Below, in pieces: positions 52,738 to 60,810 of a stretch of 64,000 bases of DNA. The position numbers and the translations under genes were made by a program. The stretch comes from Streptomyces sp. CB00316 (GTDB lineage Bacteria; Actinomycetota; Actinomycetes; Streptomycetales; Streptomycetaceae): positions 186,001-250,000 of the forward strand of contig NZ_LIXI01000001.1 in NCBI RefSeq assembly GCF_001905595.1. The letters run 5' to 3'. Under the pieces are notes generated by a model, which was not told the DNA's origin, ran no database searches, and saw only the letters and a program-made list of their open reading frames with translations. Each line of letters opens with the position of its first letter. The stretch's first letter is position 1.

Positions 52738-53658
52738 ATGACCATGACCAGCCCCACACCCACCGCCCCGGTGAAGCTCGCGCCGGCCCAGAAGGGCAGC
52801 GCCCCGCAGCGCCCCAGCCGCTTCAGGATGGGCGCCGGCCAGCAGATGAAGGGCGGCCCGTTCGCGTACATCGCGCTCGCCGTCGTCGGCTTCGGCTCGC
52901 TGCTGCCGCTGTACTGGACCCTGGTGGCGGCCTCCCGCACCCAGGACGAAGTCCTCGCCTCCACCCCGCCGTTCCTGCCGGGCGGCAGGCTGGTGGAGAA
53001 CCTCCAGACGGCCTGGGAGCAGGCCAACCTCGGCAAGGCGATCGTCAACAGCATCATCGTCTCGTCGTCCATCACGGCCGCGACGCTCTTCTTCTGCACG
53101 CTCGCCGGATACGCGTTCGCCAAGATGCGCTTCCGGGGCCGGGGCTGGCTGATGACCGCCGTCATCGCCACGCTCACGATCCCGCCGCAGCTCAGCGTGG
53201 TCCCTCTCTTCATGATGATGTCCGGCCTCGGCTGGGGCGGGCAGCTCGAATCGGTGATCTTCCCGACCCTGGTGAGCGCGTTCGGCGTGTTCTTCATGCG
53301 CCAGTACCTGATCGAGGCGCTGCCGTACGAGCTCATCGAGGCGGCCAAGATCGACGGGGCGAACAACTTCCGCATCGTGGTGAGCGTGGTGCTGCCGGTG
53401 GCCCGCCCCGCGATGATGGTGCTCGGGATGCTCACCTTCGTCCAGGCGTGGAACGACTTCTTCTGGCCCTACCTCGCCCTCAACCAGCAGAACCCGACCC
53501 TGCAGGTGGCCCTCGGCCAGCTCAGCGCCTCGTACACCCCCGACCAGTCCATCGTCATGGCGGGGGCGCTGATCAGCACGCTGCCGCTGCTGGCGGTGTT
53601 CGTGATCTTCGGCAAGAAGATCGTGGGCGGGATCATGTCGGGCGCGGTCAAGGGCTGA
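52738..53658 (+). CDS. cebG: Cellobiose ABC transporter permease (CebG)
   Basis: The 306-residue MalG-type permease starts at ATG 52738 (ATG 52744 adjacent). It has six transmembrane helices and the EAA loop EAAKIDGANNFRIVVSVVLP. It pairs with CebF to form the channel energised by an unlinked ATPase. A perfect 11-bp hairpin follows before bglC. Confidence 0.92.
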   Translation: MTMTSPTPTAPVKLAPAQKGSAPQRPSRFRMGAGQQMKGGPFAYIALAVVGFGSLLPLYWTLVAASRTQDEVLASTPPFLPGGRLVENLQTAWEQANLGKAIVNSIIVSSSITAATLFFCTLAGYAFAKMRFRGRGWLMTAVIATLTIPPQLSVVPLFMMMSGLGWGGQLESVIFPTLVSAFGVFFMRQYLIEALPYELIEAAKIDGANNFRIVVSVVLPVARPAMMVLGMLTFVQAWNDFFWPYLALNQQNPTLQVALGQLSASYTPDQSIVMAGALISTLPLLAVFVIFGKKIVGGIMSGAVKG

Positions 53659-53667
53659 CGCCACCTC

Positions 53668-53696
53668 GTGGTGCGGTCGGCTCCTGACCGCACCAC
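53668..53696 (+). terminator. Hairpin between cebG and bglC
   Basis: GTGGTGCGGTC, loop GGCTCCT, GACCGCACCAC. A partial terminator here would let bglC be expressed both from the ceb promoter and from its own CebR-controlled promoter. Confidence 0.65.
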
Positions 53697-53730
53697 CCCC
53701 TCCACCTCACTCCTCCCCCCTCTACTCCTA

Positions 53731-53744
53731 TGGGAGCGCTCCCA
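53731..53744. promoter_or_regulatory. CebR box overlapping the bglC ribosome site
   Basis: A perfect TGGGAGCGCTCCCA ends one base before the bglC ATG (53746). Its GGGAG (53732-53736) is also the only Shine-Dalgarno-like sequence, so operator and ribosome site coincide. Confidence 0.92.
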
Positions 53745-53745
53745 C

Positions 53746-55203
53746 ATGACAGTCGTACGATCCGACACCGCCCCGCAGCAGGCCCCCGCGGCCCCCGCCC
53801 CCTTCCCGACCGGCTTCGTCTGGGGCGCGGCCACGGCCGCGTACCAGGTGGAAGGGGCGGCCGCCGAGAACGGCCGCACCCCCTCCATCTGGGACACGTT
53901 CAGCCACACCCCGGGGAAGGTGCTGAACGGCGACACCGGAGACGTGGCCGCCGACCACTTCCACCGCTACCGGGACGACGTGGCGCTGATGAAGCGGCTC
54001 GGCCTCAAGGCGTACCGCTTCTCCGTCTCCTGGTCCCGCGTCCAGCCCACCGGCCGGGGCCCCGCCGTCGAACGCGGCCTGGACTTCTACCGCTCGCTCG
54101 TCGACGAGCTGCTGGAGGCCGGCATCGCACCCGTCGCCACGCTCTACCACTGGGACCTGCCCCAGGAGCTGGAGGACGCGGGCGGCTGGCCCGAACGCGC
54201 GACGGCCGAACGGTTCGCCGACTACGCCGCCATCATGGCCCGCGCACTCGGCGACCGGGTCGGGATGTGGACGACGCTCAACGAGCCCTGGTGCACGGCC
54301 TTCCTCGGGTACGGTTCCGGGGTCCACGCCCCCGGCCGCACCGAACCGGCCGCGGCGCTGCGGGCCGCCCACCATCTCAACCTGGCCCACGGCCGGGCGA
54401 CCGAGGCGCTGCGCACCCACATCCCCGCTGCCGCGCAGACCTCGGTCACCCTCAACCTCCACCAGGTCCGCCCACTGACCGGCAGCGAGGCGGACGCGGA
54501 CGCGGCGCGCCGGATCGACGCGGTGGGCAACCGGATCTTCACAGGCCCGATGCTGCACGGCGCGTACCCGGAAGACCTGCTGGCCGACACCGAACGCATC
54601 GTGAACTGGGCGGAGTTGGTCCACGACGGCGACCTCGCCGCCATCGCCGGCCCGATCGACGTCCTGGGCGTCAACTACTACACGCCCACGATCGTCTCCA
54701 CGCCCGCCTCCGGTGCCGGGGACACCCGCAACGACGGCCACGGCAGCAGCGACCACTCCCCGTGGCCGGGCTCGGAGCACGTGGCGTTCCACCTTGCCGA
54801 GGGCAAGCCGCTCACGGCCATGAACTGGTCGGTCGACCCCAACGGCCTCCACGCCCTCCTCATGGACGTCGCCCGCGAGAACCCGGGCCTGCCGCTGATG
54901 GTCACCGAGAACGGCGCGGCCTTCGAGGACGTCCCGGACGACGACGGCCAGGTCCACGACCCGGAGCGGATCGCCTACCTGCACGGCCACCTCGCCGCCG
55001 TACAGCGGGCGGTGGCCGACGGAGCCGACGTACGCGGCTACTTCCTCTGGTCGCTGATGGACAATTTCGAGTGGGGATACGGCTATGCGAAGCGGTTCGG
55101 CGCGGTCCACATCGACTACGCGACCCAGCGCCGCACGCCCAAGTCGAGCGCCCACTGGTACAGCGACGTGATCGCGCGGCACGGGCTGCCGCCGGAGGCC
55201 TGA
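53746..55203 (+). CDS. bglC: GH1 beta-glucosidase (BglC)
   Basis: The 485-residue cytosolic glycoside hydrolase family 1 enzyme starts at ATG 53746. The acid/base is Glu180 in TLNEPW and the nucleophile is Glu388 in VTENGA; the N-terminal [16 protein letters not shown] signature and the [14 protein letters not shown]-terminal signature are present. There is no signal peptide, in keeping with hydrolysis of imported cellobiose and cellotriose to glucose. It is the fourth gene of the ceb cluster with its own CebR box. Strong terminator 55217-55254 follows. Confidence 0.94.
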   Translation: MTVVRSDTAPQQAPAAPAPFPTGFVWGAATAAYQVEGAAAENGRTPSIWDTFSHTPGKVLNGDTGDVAADHFHRYRDDVALMKRLGLKAYRFSVSWSRVQPTGRGPAVERGLDFYRSLVDELLEAGIAPVATLYHWDLPQELEDAGGWPERATAERFADYAAIMARALGDRVGMWTTLNEPWCTAFLGYGSGVHAPGRTEPAAALRAAHHLNLAHGRATEALRTHIPAAAQTSVTLNLHQVRPLTGSEADADAARRIDAVGNRIFTGPMLHGAYPEDLLADTERIVNWAELVHDGDLAAIAGPIDVLGVNYYTPTIVSTPASGAGDTRNDGHGSSDHSPWPGSEHVAFHLAEGKPLTAMNWSVDPNGLHALLMDVARENPGLPLMVTENGAAFEDVPDDDGQVHDPERIAYLHGHLAAVQRAVADGADVRGYFLWSLMDNFEWGYGYAKRFGAVHIDYATQRRTPKSSAHWYSDVIARHGLPPEA

Positions 55204-55216
55204 CCTCCTCCGCGGA

Positions 55217-55254
55217 GCCGCGGGCCCCGGTCGCTCCCGACCGGGGCCCGCGGC
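55217..55254. terminator. Terminator after bglC
   Basis: GCCGCGGGCCCCGGTCG, loop CTCC, then the complementary arm to 55254: a stem of about 16-17 bp separating bglC from cebR. Confidence 0.85.
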
Positions 55255-55272
55255 ATGCCGCCACCCGGGTCT

Positions 55273-55286
55273 TGGGAGCGCTCCCA
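55273..55286. promoter_or_regulatory. CebR box upstream of cebR
   Basis: A third perfect TGGGAGCGCTCCCA, 92 nt before the cebR start, indicating autoregulation. Confidence 0.92.
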
Positions 55287-55377
55287 ATACACTGTCCGTG
55301 CCCCGCCGGGGTGATCGATCCAGGACTTGGATTGACTGTACGGCTGTGAGAAATTGACCGGGAACGGGGAGGCAGCC

Positions 55378-56412
55378 ATGGCGGCAGCGCGAGTACGGAA
55401 CGGTGGGCGGCCCACGCTCGAAGAGGTGGCGGCCCGTGCCGGAGTCGGACGCGGCACCGCCTCCCGGGTCATCAACGGCTCGCCCCGGGTCAGCGAAGCG
55501 ACCCGCGAGGCGGTCGAGGCGGCCGTGGCCGAGCTGGGATACGTCCCCAACCGCGCGGCCCGTGCCCTCGCCGGCAACCGCACCGACGCCATCGCGCTGG
55601 TGGTGCCGGAGCCGGAGACCCGCTTCTTCGCCGAACCGTACTTCTCCGCCATAGTGCGTGGTGTAGGCGCGGCCCTCGCCGACACCGACATGCAGCTGCT
55701 CCTCACCCTCGCGGGCAACGACCGCGAGCGCCGTCGGCTGGCCCAGTACCTCACCGCGCACCGGGTCGACGGGGTCCTCCTGGTCGCGGTGCACGCCGAC
55801 GACCCGCTGCCGGAGCTGCTGGAACAGCTGGGCATGCCGTGCGTGATCAGCGGCGCCCGGCACGCGGCCGAACCGCTGGCCTCGGTCGACTCGGACAACT
55901 TCGACGGGGCGCGGGCGGCCGTCGAGCACCTGATCACCCGGGGCCGCCGCTCGGTCGCCACGATCACCGGCCGCCTGGAGGTCTACGGAGCCCAGCGCCG
56001 CCTGGACGGCTACCGCGCCGCCCTCGCCGCCGCGGGCCTGCCCCCGGACGAACGCCTCATCGCCCCCGCCGACTTCACCGAGGAGGGCGGCGCCCGGGCG
56101 ATGCGCGAACTCCTGGCCCGCCGCCCCCACCTGGACGCGGTCTTCGCGGCCTCCGACGTGATGGCGGCCGGCGCCCGCCAGGTCCTCCGCGAGGCGGACC
56201 GTCGGATCCCCGAGGACGTGGCCCTGATCGGCTTCGACGACTCGGTGGTCGCCCGCCACATGCACCCGGCCCTCACCAGCGTCCGCCAGCCGATCGAGGA
56301 GATGGGCCGCCGGATGGCGGAGCTCCTCCTTGAGGAGATCGCGGGGCGCGTGGGGGAGGAGCGGCCGACGGTGGTACTGCCTACGGAACTGGTGGTGCGG
56401 GACTCCTCGTGA
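55378..56412 (+). CDS. cebR: Cellobiose-responsive LacI-family repressor (CebR)
   Basis: The 344-residue protein starts at ATG 55378 after GGGGAGG. The N-terminal LacI HTH (about residues 9-60; TLEEVAARAGVGRGTASRVINGSPRVS) precedes a periplasmic-binding-protein-like effector domain (residues ~68-340). The surrounding genes and three CebR boxes identify it. CebR represses uptake genes until cellobiose or cellotriose binds. Here cebR lies downstream of bglC behind a terminator and its own box, whereas the S. coelicolor locus, as I recall it, has the repressor upstream of cebE. Confidence 0.93.
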   Translation: MAAARVRNGGRPTLEEVAARAGVGRGTASRVINGSPRVSEATREAVEAAVAELGYVPNRAARALAGNRTDAIALVVPEPETRFFAEPYFSAIVRGVGAALADTDMQLLLTLAGNDRERRRLAQYLTAHRVDGVLLVAVHADDPLPELLEQLGMPCVISGARHAAEPLASVDSDNFDGARAAVEHLITRGRRSVATITGRLEVYGAQRRLDGYRAALAAAGLPPDERLIAPADFTEEGGARAMRELLARRPHLDAVFAASDVMAAGARQVLREADRRIPEDVALIGFDDSVVARHMHPALTSVRQPIEEMGRRMAELLLEEIAGRVGEERPTVVLPTELVVRDSS

Positions 56413-56477
56413 CGGCCCCGGACGCCCGCCGCTCCCGGAGCGAGGAGCCGGCCGGCTGCGGCGCCCTCGACCCCCGT

Positions 56478-56511
56478 GGACCGGCCCCCGCCGTCGGGCG
56501 GGGGCCGGTCC
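56478..56511. terminator. Terminator after cebR
   Basis: GGACCGGCCCCCGCC, loop GTCG, GGCGGGGGCCGGTCC: a 15-bp perfect stem. Confidence 0.85.
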
Positions 56512-56561
56512 GTCGCGTCCGCTAGTGGTATGGACATGACCAGAAGGCGGAACTGGCTCGC

Positions 56562-56577
56562 CTTGGTCTAGATCAAG
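56562..56577. promoter_or_regulatory. Orphan dre-like operator
   Basis: CTTGGTCTAGATCAAG is a near-perfect palindrome with the TGGTCTAGA core of DasR sites. A weaker dre-like match (TGGTATGGAC) lies ~30 nt before it. No plus-strand gene follows; the tRNA-like fragment and its terminator begin ~60 nt on, so the target gene seems to be lost. Confidence 0.5.
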
Positions 56578-56627
56578 TGCGGCGAGCCGTCGCACCGGTC
56601 CGGCCCCCCCGGGCGTGAAGGCGGACC

Positions 56628-56975
56628 TCAGGCATGAAGAAGGGCCCCGGTCCGAAGACCGGGCCCTTCCCTCAGGGTGAGTAACCGGACTTGAACCTGT
56701 GCTGTGTTCCGATGGTGACCTGCGGCTTTGAGGGCTCGGAGAGGGCTCGGGCCGATGGTGGCGCAGGGCCCAGGCAGGTTTGCCGTGGATGGTTCTCGGT
56801 GAAAGAGATCCACGATGCGTCGCAGGTCCCCGTCAGTGAAGCGGACGCGTCCCCCGAGTTTGCTGTGCGGCATCCTCTTGATGTGGCGGCGCAACCATGA
56901 CTCATCAACTTTGAGGATGGCGGCGGCCTCCGCGTATCCGCGGAGTGAGATCGGTGGGCGCACTTCTTGAGCCAA
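56628..56975 (-). CDS. Excisionase-like helix-turn-helix protein
   Basis: The 115-residue protein starts at TTG 56975 with an excellent AAGGAGA ribosome site. Residues 8-60 contain a winged-HTH of the excisionase/MerR-like type (YAEAAAILKVDESWLRRH, KLGGRVRFTDGDLRRIVDLF), as used by actinomycete integrative elements and phages. The final ~22 residues are encoded by a tRNA-end-like sequence and a terminator hairpin (56639-56700), so the native 3' end appears to be lost at an attachment junction. No integrase is nearby. Probably a relic of an integrated element; it may still bind DNA. Confidence 0.65.
   Translation of the reverse strand: MAQEVRPPISLRGYAEAAAILKVDESWLRRHIKRMPHSKLGGRVRFTDGDLRRIVDLFHREPSTANLPGPCATIGPSPLRALKAAGHHRNTAQVQVRLLTLREGPGLRTGALLHA
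56639..56669. terminator. Terminator behind the tRNA-like fragment
   Basis: GAAGGGCCCCGGTC, loop CGAA, GACCGGGCCCTTC with one bulge. On the minus strand it directly follows the tRNA 3'-end-like sequence, as terminators do after Streptomyces tRNA genes. Confidence 0.7.
56675..56702 (-). other. tRNA 3'-end-like fragment, possible attachment-site remnant
   Basis: The minus strand reads ACAGGTTCAAGTCCGGT then TACTCACCC: a T arm (GTTCAAGTC, one stem mismatch) and the 3' strand of an acceptor stem, with no 5' part of a tRNA nearby. Followed by a terminator and flanked by an excisionase-like gene, it fits half of a tRNA attachment site. The tRNA identity is not determined. Confidence 0.42.
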
Positions 56976-57331
56976 GGCGGTTCTCCTTCTTGCGACCGCC
57001 GCAGCTTGTACGCAGTGGCGCGCTTTGGAGAAGCGGACTTGGCTGATAGGTGCCGTCAGTCTTGGCGGCTCGTTGCGTACCCGAAGCGCATCGGCCTCAT
57101 GCCGCCGCGCGTCCACGGACGGTCGCCGACAGCCGCATACAGCGGAGGGGAGCGGATCATGGCATGTCTGCGGGTGTGCCGTGCGAACTCCTCGAACTCA
57201 TGGAGGCATCCAGGAGGCCGCCTGGCTCTTCGGTGCCGGATCGCCCTGTGGCTCGGCCTCCTTGCCGGGCCTGCGGGCGCTTGTGCAAGATCTTCATCCC
57301 GAAGGCCCCGGGCGGGCGTACAGTGCGCGCC
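56976..57331. other. Gap without recognised gene
   Basis: About 350 nt, less GC-biased than its neighbours, between the divergent HTH gene and the small membrane protein. Open frames present lack coding bias. It may be decayed element DNA. Confidence 0.45.
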
Positions 57332-57628
57332 GTGGACATACCCGACTGGTACGTGTGGATCGCTGTCGTTCTGGCCCTCTTGCAGGCCCTCGCCTTGGTC
57401 CCCGTCATCCGCCGGTTGCGCGAAAGCGACTCCGCGGTGCGCTCCGAGGCACGCCTCGACCTGCTGGATGCCGTCGGCGGGGGGCTGATCACCGGGGGTC
57501 TGCTGCTGGGTCTCGTGGTGGCGGAACGCTGGTTCTGGCTCACGCTCGCCGGCTTCGCGCTCATTGCGGCCGTCTACGCCGTGAAGGGCGTGCGCCTGCT
57601 GCGTGCCCGGCGCCGCCCCATGGCCTGA
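57332..57628 (+). CDS. Small membrane protein of unknown function
   Basis: The 98-residue protein is taken from GTG 57332 (GTG 57323 is in frame). It has three likely transmembrane helices (YVWIAVVLALLQALALVPVI, LITGGLLLGLVVAERWFWL and FALIAAVYAVKGV) and a basic LRARRRPMA tail. No family is recognised. It ends 14 nt before the stop of the convergent HupE gene. Confidence 0.65.
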   Translation: MDIPDWYVWIAVVLALLQALALVPVIRRLRESDSAVRSEARLDLLDAVGGGLITGGLLLGLVVAERWFWLTLAGFALIAAVYAVKGVRLLRARRRPMA

Positions 57629-57642
57629 TCCGGAAGACCTGT

Positions 57643-59352
57643 CTACCCGTTTCCCGTGGCTGCCCGCAGGGTCAGCCCGAGGCCCACGGCGACGACGAGG
57701 AGCGCGGTGACGACGGGTCCGGTCCGTGCCAGCTTCCTGAGCAGGGTGTTGTGGCGGAGGGTCCGGGCCCGGTCATGGCTTTCGATCCGTTCGCGCAGGC
57801 GGACAAGAAGCAGTCCGGCGAGGGTGAGGGTGGCGGCCATGCCCAGTCCGTAGGCGATGACGAGGAGAACGCCGAAGGCTGTGCGCCCCAGGGCGACGGC
57901 GCCGAGGAGGACGACGAGGGCGGAGGGGCTGGGGACGAGGCCGCCGGCGATACCCATGCCGATGAGGCCGGACCTGCGCGCACGCCGAGTGGTTCCGGGG
58001 GCCGCTGACATGGCCGAGTGGTGGTGCTCGTGCTCCGGCGGGGCGAGGGTGGCGACCGTGTGGTTCGCCTCGGCTTCCGCGGCCGGTGCGCCGTCGAGCG
58101 CGCGGACCGGTGTGACCGGGTCGTGGCGGTGAGGACGGCCCGGTCCGTGGTCGTGATCGTGCCCGTGATCGTGGCTGTGGCTGTGGCTGTGGCTGTGGCT
58201 GTGGCTGTGGCTGTGGCTGTGGCCGGGGTGGTGGTGGTCGGCGTCGCCATGACGGTGGGTGTGGCCTGGTCCGTGGTGATGGTGGTTGTGCTGCGGCCTG
58301 CCCCGGAGGGCTCCTGTGAGGAGCCAGAGGCCGATGCCGGTGACGAGGAGTCCGCTGGCGGCTCCGAGCCACATCAGGACGCTCTCGCCGGCCAGATGGG
58401 TGGAGACGGGCAGGGCGAGGCCGAGGATGAGGACGCCGGCGGTGTGGGTGAGGGTGACGGTGGCGCCGACGGTGAAGGCGTCGCGTCTGGTGCCGCGGCG
58501 GCCCGCGAGATAGGCGGCCATGATGGTCTTTCCGTGGCCGGGCATCGCCGCGTGGGATGCCCCGAGGACGAGCGCCAGGAACAGGGCCAGCAGTCCCACG
58601 GGCAGGGTGATCTCGCGGGCCCCGACGAGCGAGTCGAAGACCCCGGTCACCTTCGCGAGCATCTGGCTGATCACGCCCGCGCCGGGGAAGTCGGCAACTG
58701 CCGACACGGCGGCTCCCTGCCCGGGCTCGGTGCTCAGTGCCGCTGTGCGCTGGTTGAGCGGGGAGGCGAGGGGATCCTGCGGGTACTGGCGCAGTCCGCG
58801 GGTCGCGGACGTGGCGGGCACGTCGGTCTGGGTGATGCTGACGCCCTGGCCGGTGGCGGTCATCTCGTGCCAGCCGACGCGCCTGGTGTCGTAGTCCGTC
58901 TCGGCCCTCATGTCCGCGGGCACGCTCAGCTCAGCCGGAGCGGTCAGGTGGCAGGTGAGGCGGCTGGTCTTCAGACCCGCTTCACCCTTCTGGTACGCCA
59001 GGGCGGCCGAGGACTGCTCCCAGTCCATTGGTGTACCGCTCACGTTCAGGCGGAGCTGCCCGCTCAGACCGGAGCAGGTCTTCTCGGCGTAGGCGCGCGC
59101 TTCGCTGTCGCTGATCGTGCCGTCGCGGTCGGCGTCGACGGTGGGGCGTTCCTGGAGAGCTGCGATCTCCGCGCGGTCCACCACGATCTGGGCGTCGATC
59201 CGGTCGGGCCGAAGGACGAGACCTGTGTGGTAGTTGACGCTGAAGTTGCCCAGGGGGTGGGCCGTCGCGGCGGGGGCTGCTGCCACGCCGGCGAGGGCGG
59301 CGAGGGTGGTGGCGGCCAGGGTGGCGAGGGCTCGGCGCAGAGTGTGGTTCAT
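57643..59352 (-). CDS. HupE/NixA-type nickel/cobalt transporter with extracellular EF-hand domain
   Basis: The 569-residue protein starts at ATG 59352, overlapping the TPR stop by 4 nt. A signal peptide (residues 1-31, ending ATAHPLG) precedes a ~210-residue extracellular domain with a canonical EF-hand loop DADRDGTISDSE (about residues 73-84) and two cysteines. The transporter part (from ~residue 240) has six or so helices and the family motif HAAMPGHGKTIMAAYLAG. A His/Asp-rich cytosolic loop (about residues 355-415) contains an (SH)n run and probably binds Ni, Co or Zn. It is the last gene of the DUF4331-TPR-HupE operon. The metal identity is inferred from family only. Confidence 0.85.
   Translation of the reverse strand: MNHTLRRALATLAATTLAALAGVAAAPAATAHPLGNFSVNYHTGLVLRPDRIDAQIVVDRAEIAALQERPTVDADRDGTISDSEARAYAEKTCSGLSGQLRLNVSGTPMDWEQSSAALAYQKGEAGLKTSRLTCHLTAPAELSVPADMRAETDYDTRRVGWHEMTATGQGVSITQTDVPATSATRGLRQYPQDPLASPLNQRTAALSTEPGQGAAVSAVADFPGAGVISQMLAKVTGVFDSLVGAREITLPVGLLALFLALVLGASHAAMPGHGKTIMAAYLAGRRGTRRDAFTVGATVTLTHTAGVLILGLALPVSTHLAGESVLMWLGAASGLLVTGIGLWLLTGALRGRPQHNHHHHGPGHTHRHGDADHHHPGHSHSHSHSHSHSHSHSHDHGHDHDHGPGRPHRHDPVTPVRALDGAPAAEAEANHTVATLAPPEHEHHHSAMSAAPGTTRRARRSGLIGMGIAGGLVPSPSALVVLLGAVALGRTAFGVLLVIAYGLGMAATLTLAGLLLVRLRERIESHDRARTLRHNTLLRKLARTGPVVTALLVVAVGLGLTLRAATGNG
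58171..58224. repeat. GTGGCT hexanucleotide tandem repeat in the transporter gene
   Basis: Eight perfect GTGGCT units plus one variant encode alternating Ser-His on the minus strand. A slippage-prone tract inside the metal-binding loop; unit loss or gain keeps the frame. Confidence 0.9.
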
Positions 59353-60704
59353 GGTGTGGTGTCGATTCGCTGGAGCAGGGTATGGGCGGCGTCGGCGTGC
59401 AGGGGGTGGAAGCCCGGCTCGCGCAGCGCTTCGATCAGGTCGCGGCGGGCTGACACGGGATCGCCCAGCGCGTGGTGGATGGCGGCACGGTGGTAGTGGA
59501 AGAGCGCGCTGCGGGTGCCAGGAGCCAGGGCCTTGTCTGCCTGGGCGAGGGCTTCGGTGTCCCGGCCGGCTCGGTGCAGGGCCCAGGCGTACGCGTCGTG
59601 GACGGCGATGAAAGGCCGTGTGCGTTCGGCTGCTTCGGCCATGGTGACGGCCCGCTGCGGGTTTCCGTGATCGGCTTCGAAGAGGATCGCGTCGGTGTCC
59701 GCCGGGTCGCCTGCGGCCTCCCGGATGCGGTCCTGGGCGCGCAGGAGGGCGTAACTCTCCTCGGCCCGGCTTTGGCGGCCCAGGGATTGCTCGAGTTCGC
59801 CCAGGCCCAGCAGGTAGTGGGGCAGGGGGGCGATCGCGATGGCCGCCTGGTAGTCGGCGAGGGCCTTGGTGGTGTCGCCCAGTGCCAGGTGGGCGCGGGC
59901 CCGGGTCTCCAGGAGCGCCGAATCGTCCGGGGCGGCCTCGAGCGCGCTCTGCGTCCGGGCCAAGGCTGCCCGAGGGTTGGCGTCCTGGAGGTCCAGGGAG
60001 GCCAGGACGTTGTGGGCGAACGCGGTGTCGGCCGCGGTCGCCGCTGCCGCCAGGGACCTGCCCATCAGAGTGCGGGCCCGGTCGGTGTCCCCCTTCAGTT
60101 CGAAGGCGTAGGAGGCGCGTGCGAGGGAGGAGGCGTCCGGGCGCAGGTCCGCCATCTTCTGCACGGCCGCGTCCGCTTCGTCGTAACGGCCCAGCTGGGT
60201 GTACGCGTCGGCGAGGACTCCGTAGGCGGAGGAGCTGTAGGGTCCGCTGACGGTGGCCTTGCGGGCCCAGTCCAGTGCGGCGGGAAAGTCGTGGCGGGCC
60301 GCGGCCAGGGCGCCCATGGCGATCTCCGCGTCCGTGTTCTCCTTGCTCTGCACGGTGAGAGAGGTCCGCAGCGCCTTCTCGGCCCGGTCATAAGTGGCCG
60401 GGTCAGCGGTGGTGCGGGCTTGCTGGACGTAGGCCATTCCCAGGGCGGCCCAGCCGCCCGGGTCCTTCGGCAGCCGGGCTACCCGCGCCTGGAGCGCCTC
60501 GATCGACCCACGTGGCGACCCTGCTGAGCGGACCTGGTCCGATGTGGGGGAGACCGTGGTCTGGGCGGGTGCCAGCATGACCGCGCCGACGGCGAACATC
60601 ACCACGCCCAGGGCCAGGGTGATCACGGTGCTCCGCAGCCGCCTGCTGCCCTGTGAAGGGGATGGCGGCGGCGTGTCCGTGGGGTGCGGTGTGGTCGGGT
60701 GCAC
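59349..60704 (-). CDS. Membrane-anchored TPR protein
   Basis: The 451-residue protein is taken from GTG 60704, with GGGGAGA ~10 nt upstream. One transmembrane helix (about residues 24-46, TVITLALGVVMFAVGAVML) precedes an array of about eight TPR units (about residues 75-450; PGGWAALGMAYVQQAR, YDEADAAVQKMADLRPD and similar). Topology predicts the repeats outside the membrane. TPRs usually scaffold protein complexes, so it may link the DUF4331 protein to the HupE transporter, its operon neighbours. No catalytic motif. Confidence 0.82.
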   Translation of the reverse strand: MHPTTPHPTDTPPPSPSQGSRRLRSTVITLALGVVMFAVGAVMLAPAQTTVSPTSDQVRSAGSPRGSIEALQARVARLPKDPGGWAALGMAYVQQARTTADPATYDRAEKALRTSLTVQSKENTDAEIAMGALAAARHDFPAALDWARKATVSGPYSSSAYGVLADAYTQLGRYDEADAAVQKMADLRPDASSLARASYAFELKGDTDRARTLMGRSLAAAATAADTAFAHNVLASLDLQDANPRAALARTQSALEAAPDDSALLETRARAHLALGDTTKALADYQAAIAIAPLPHYLLGLGELEQSLGRQSRAEESYALLRAQDRIREAAGDPADTDAILFEADHGNPQRAVTMAEAAERTRPFIAVHDAYAWALHRAGRDTEALAQADKALAPGTRSALFHYHRAAIHHALGDPVSARRDLIEALREPGFHPLHADAAHTLLQRIDTTP

Positions 60705-60810
60705 GAGAAGGGTTCTCCCCAAAGTCCGAGGGTGCCGGTGCCGCGGCGCCCGGGCCAGAACTCTTGGGCCCGGGCACCGCGGCCGCAGTCCGTCGCCGAC
60801 TGCGCCCGGT

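Noticed and set aside
53728..56595. Long minus-strand frame across bglC and cebR
   Set aside because: Antisense shadow of two well-identified genes.
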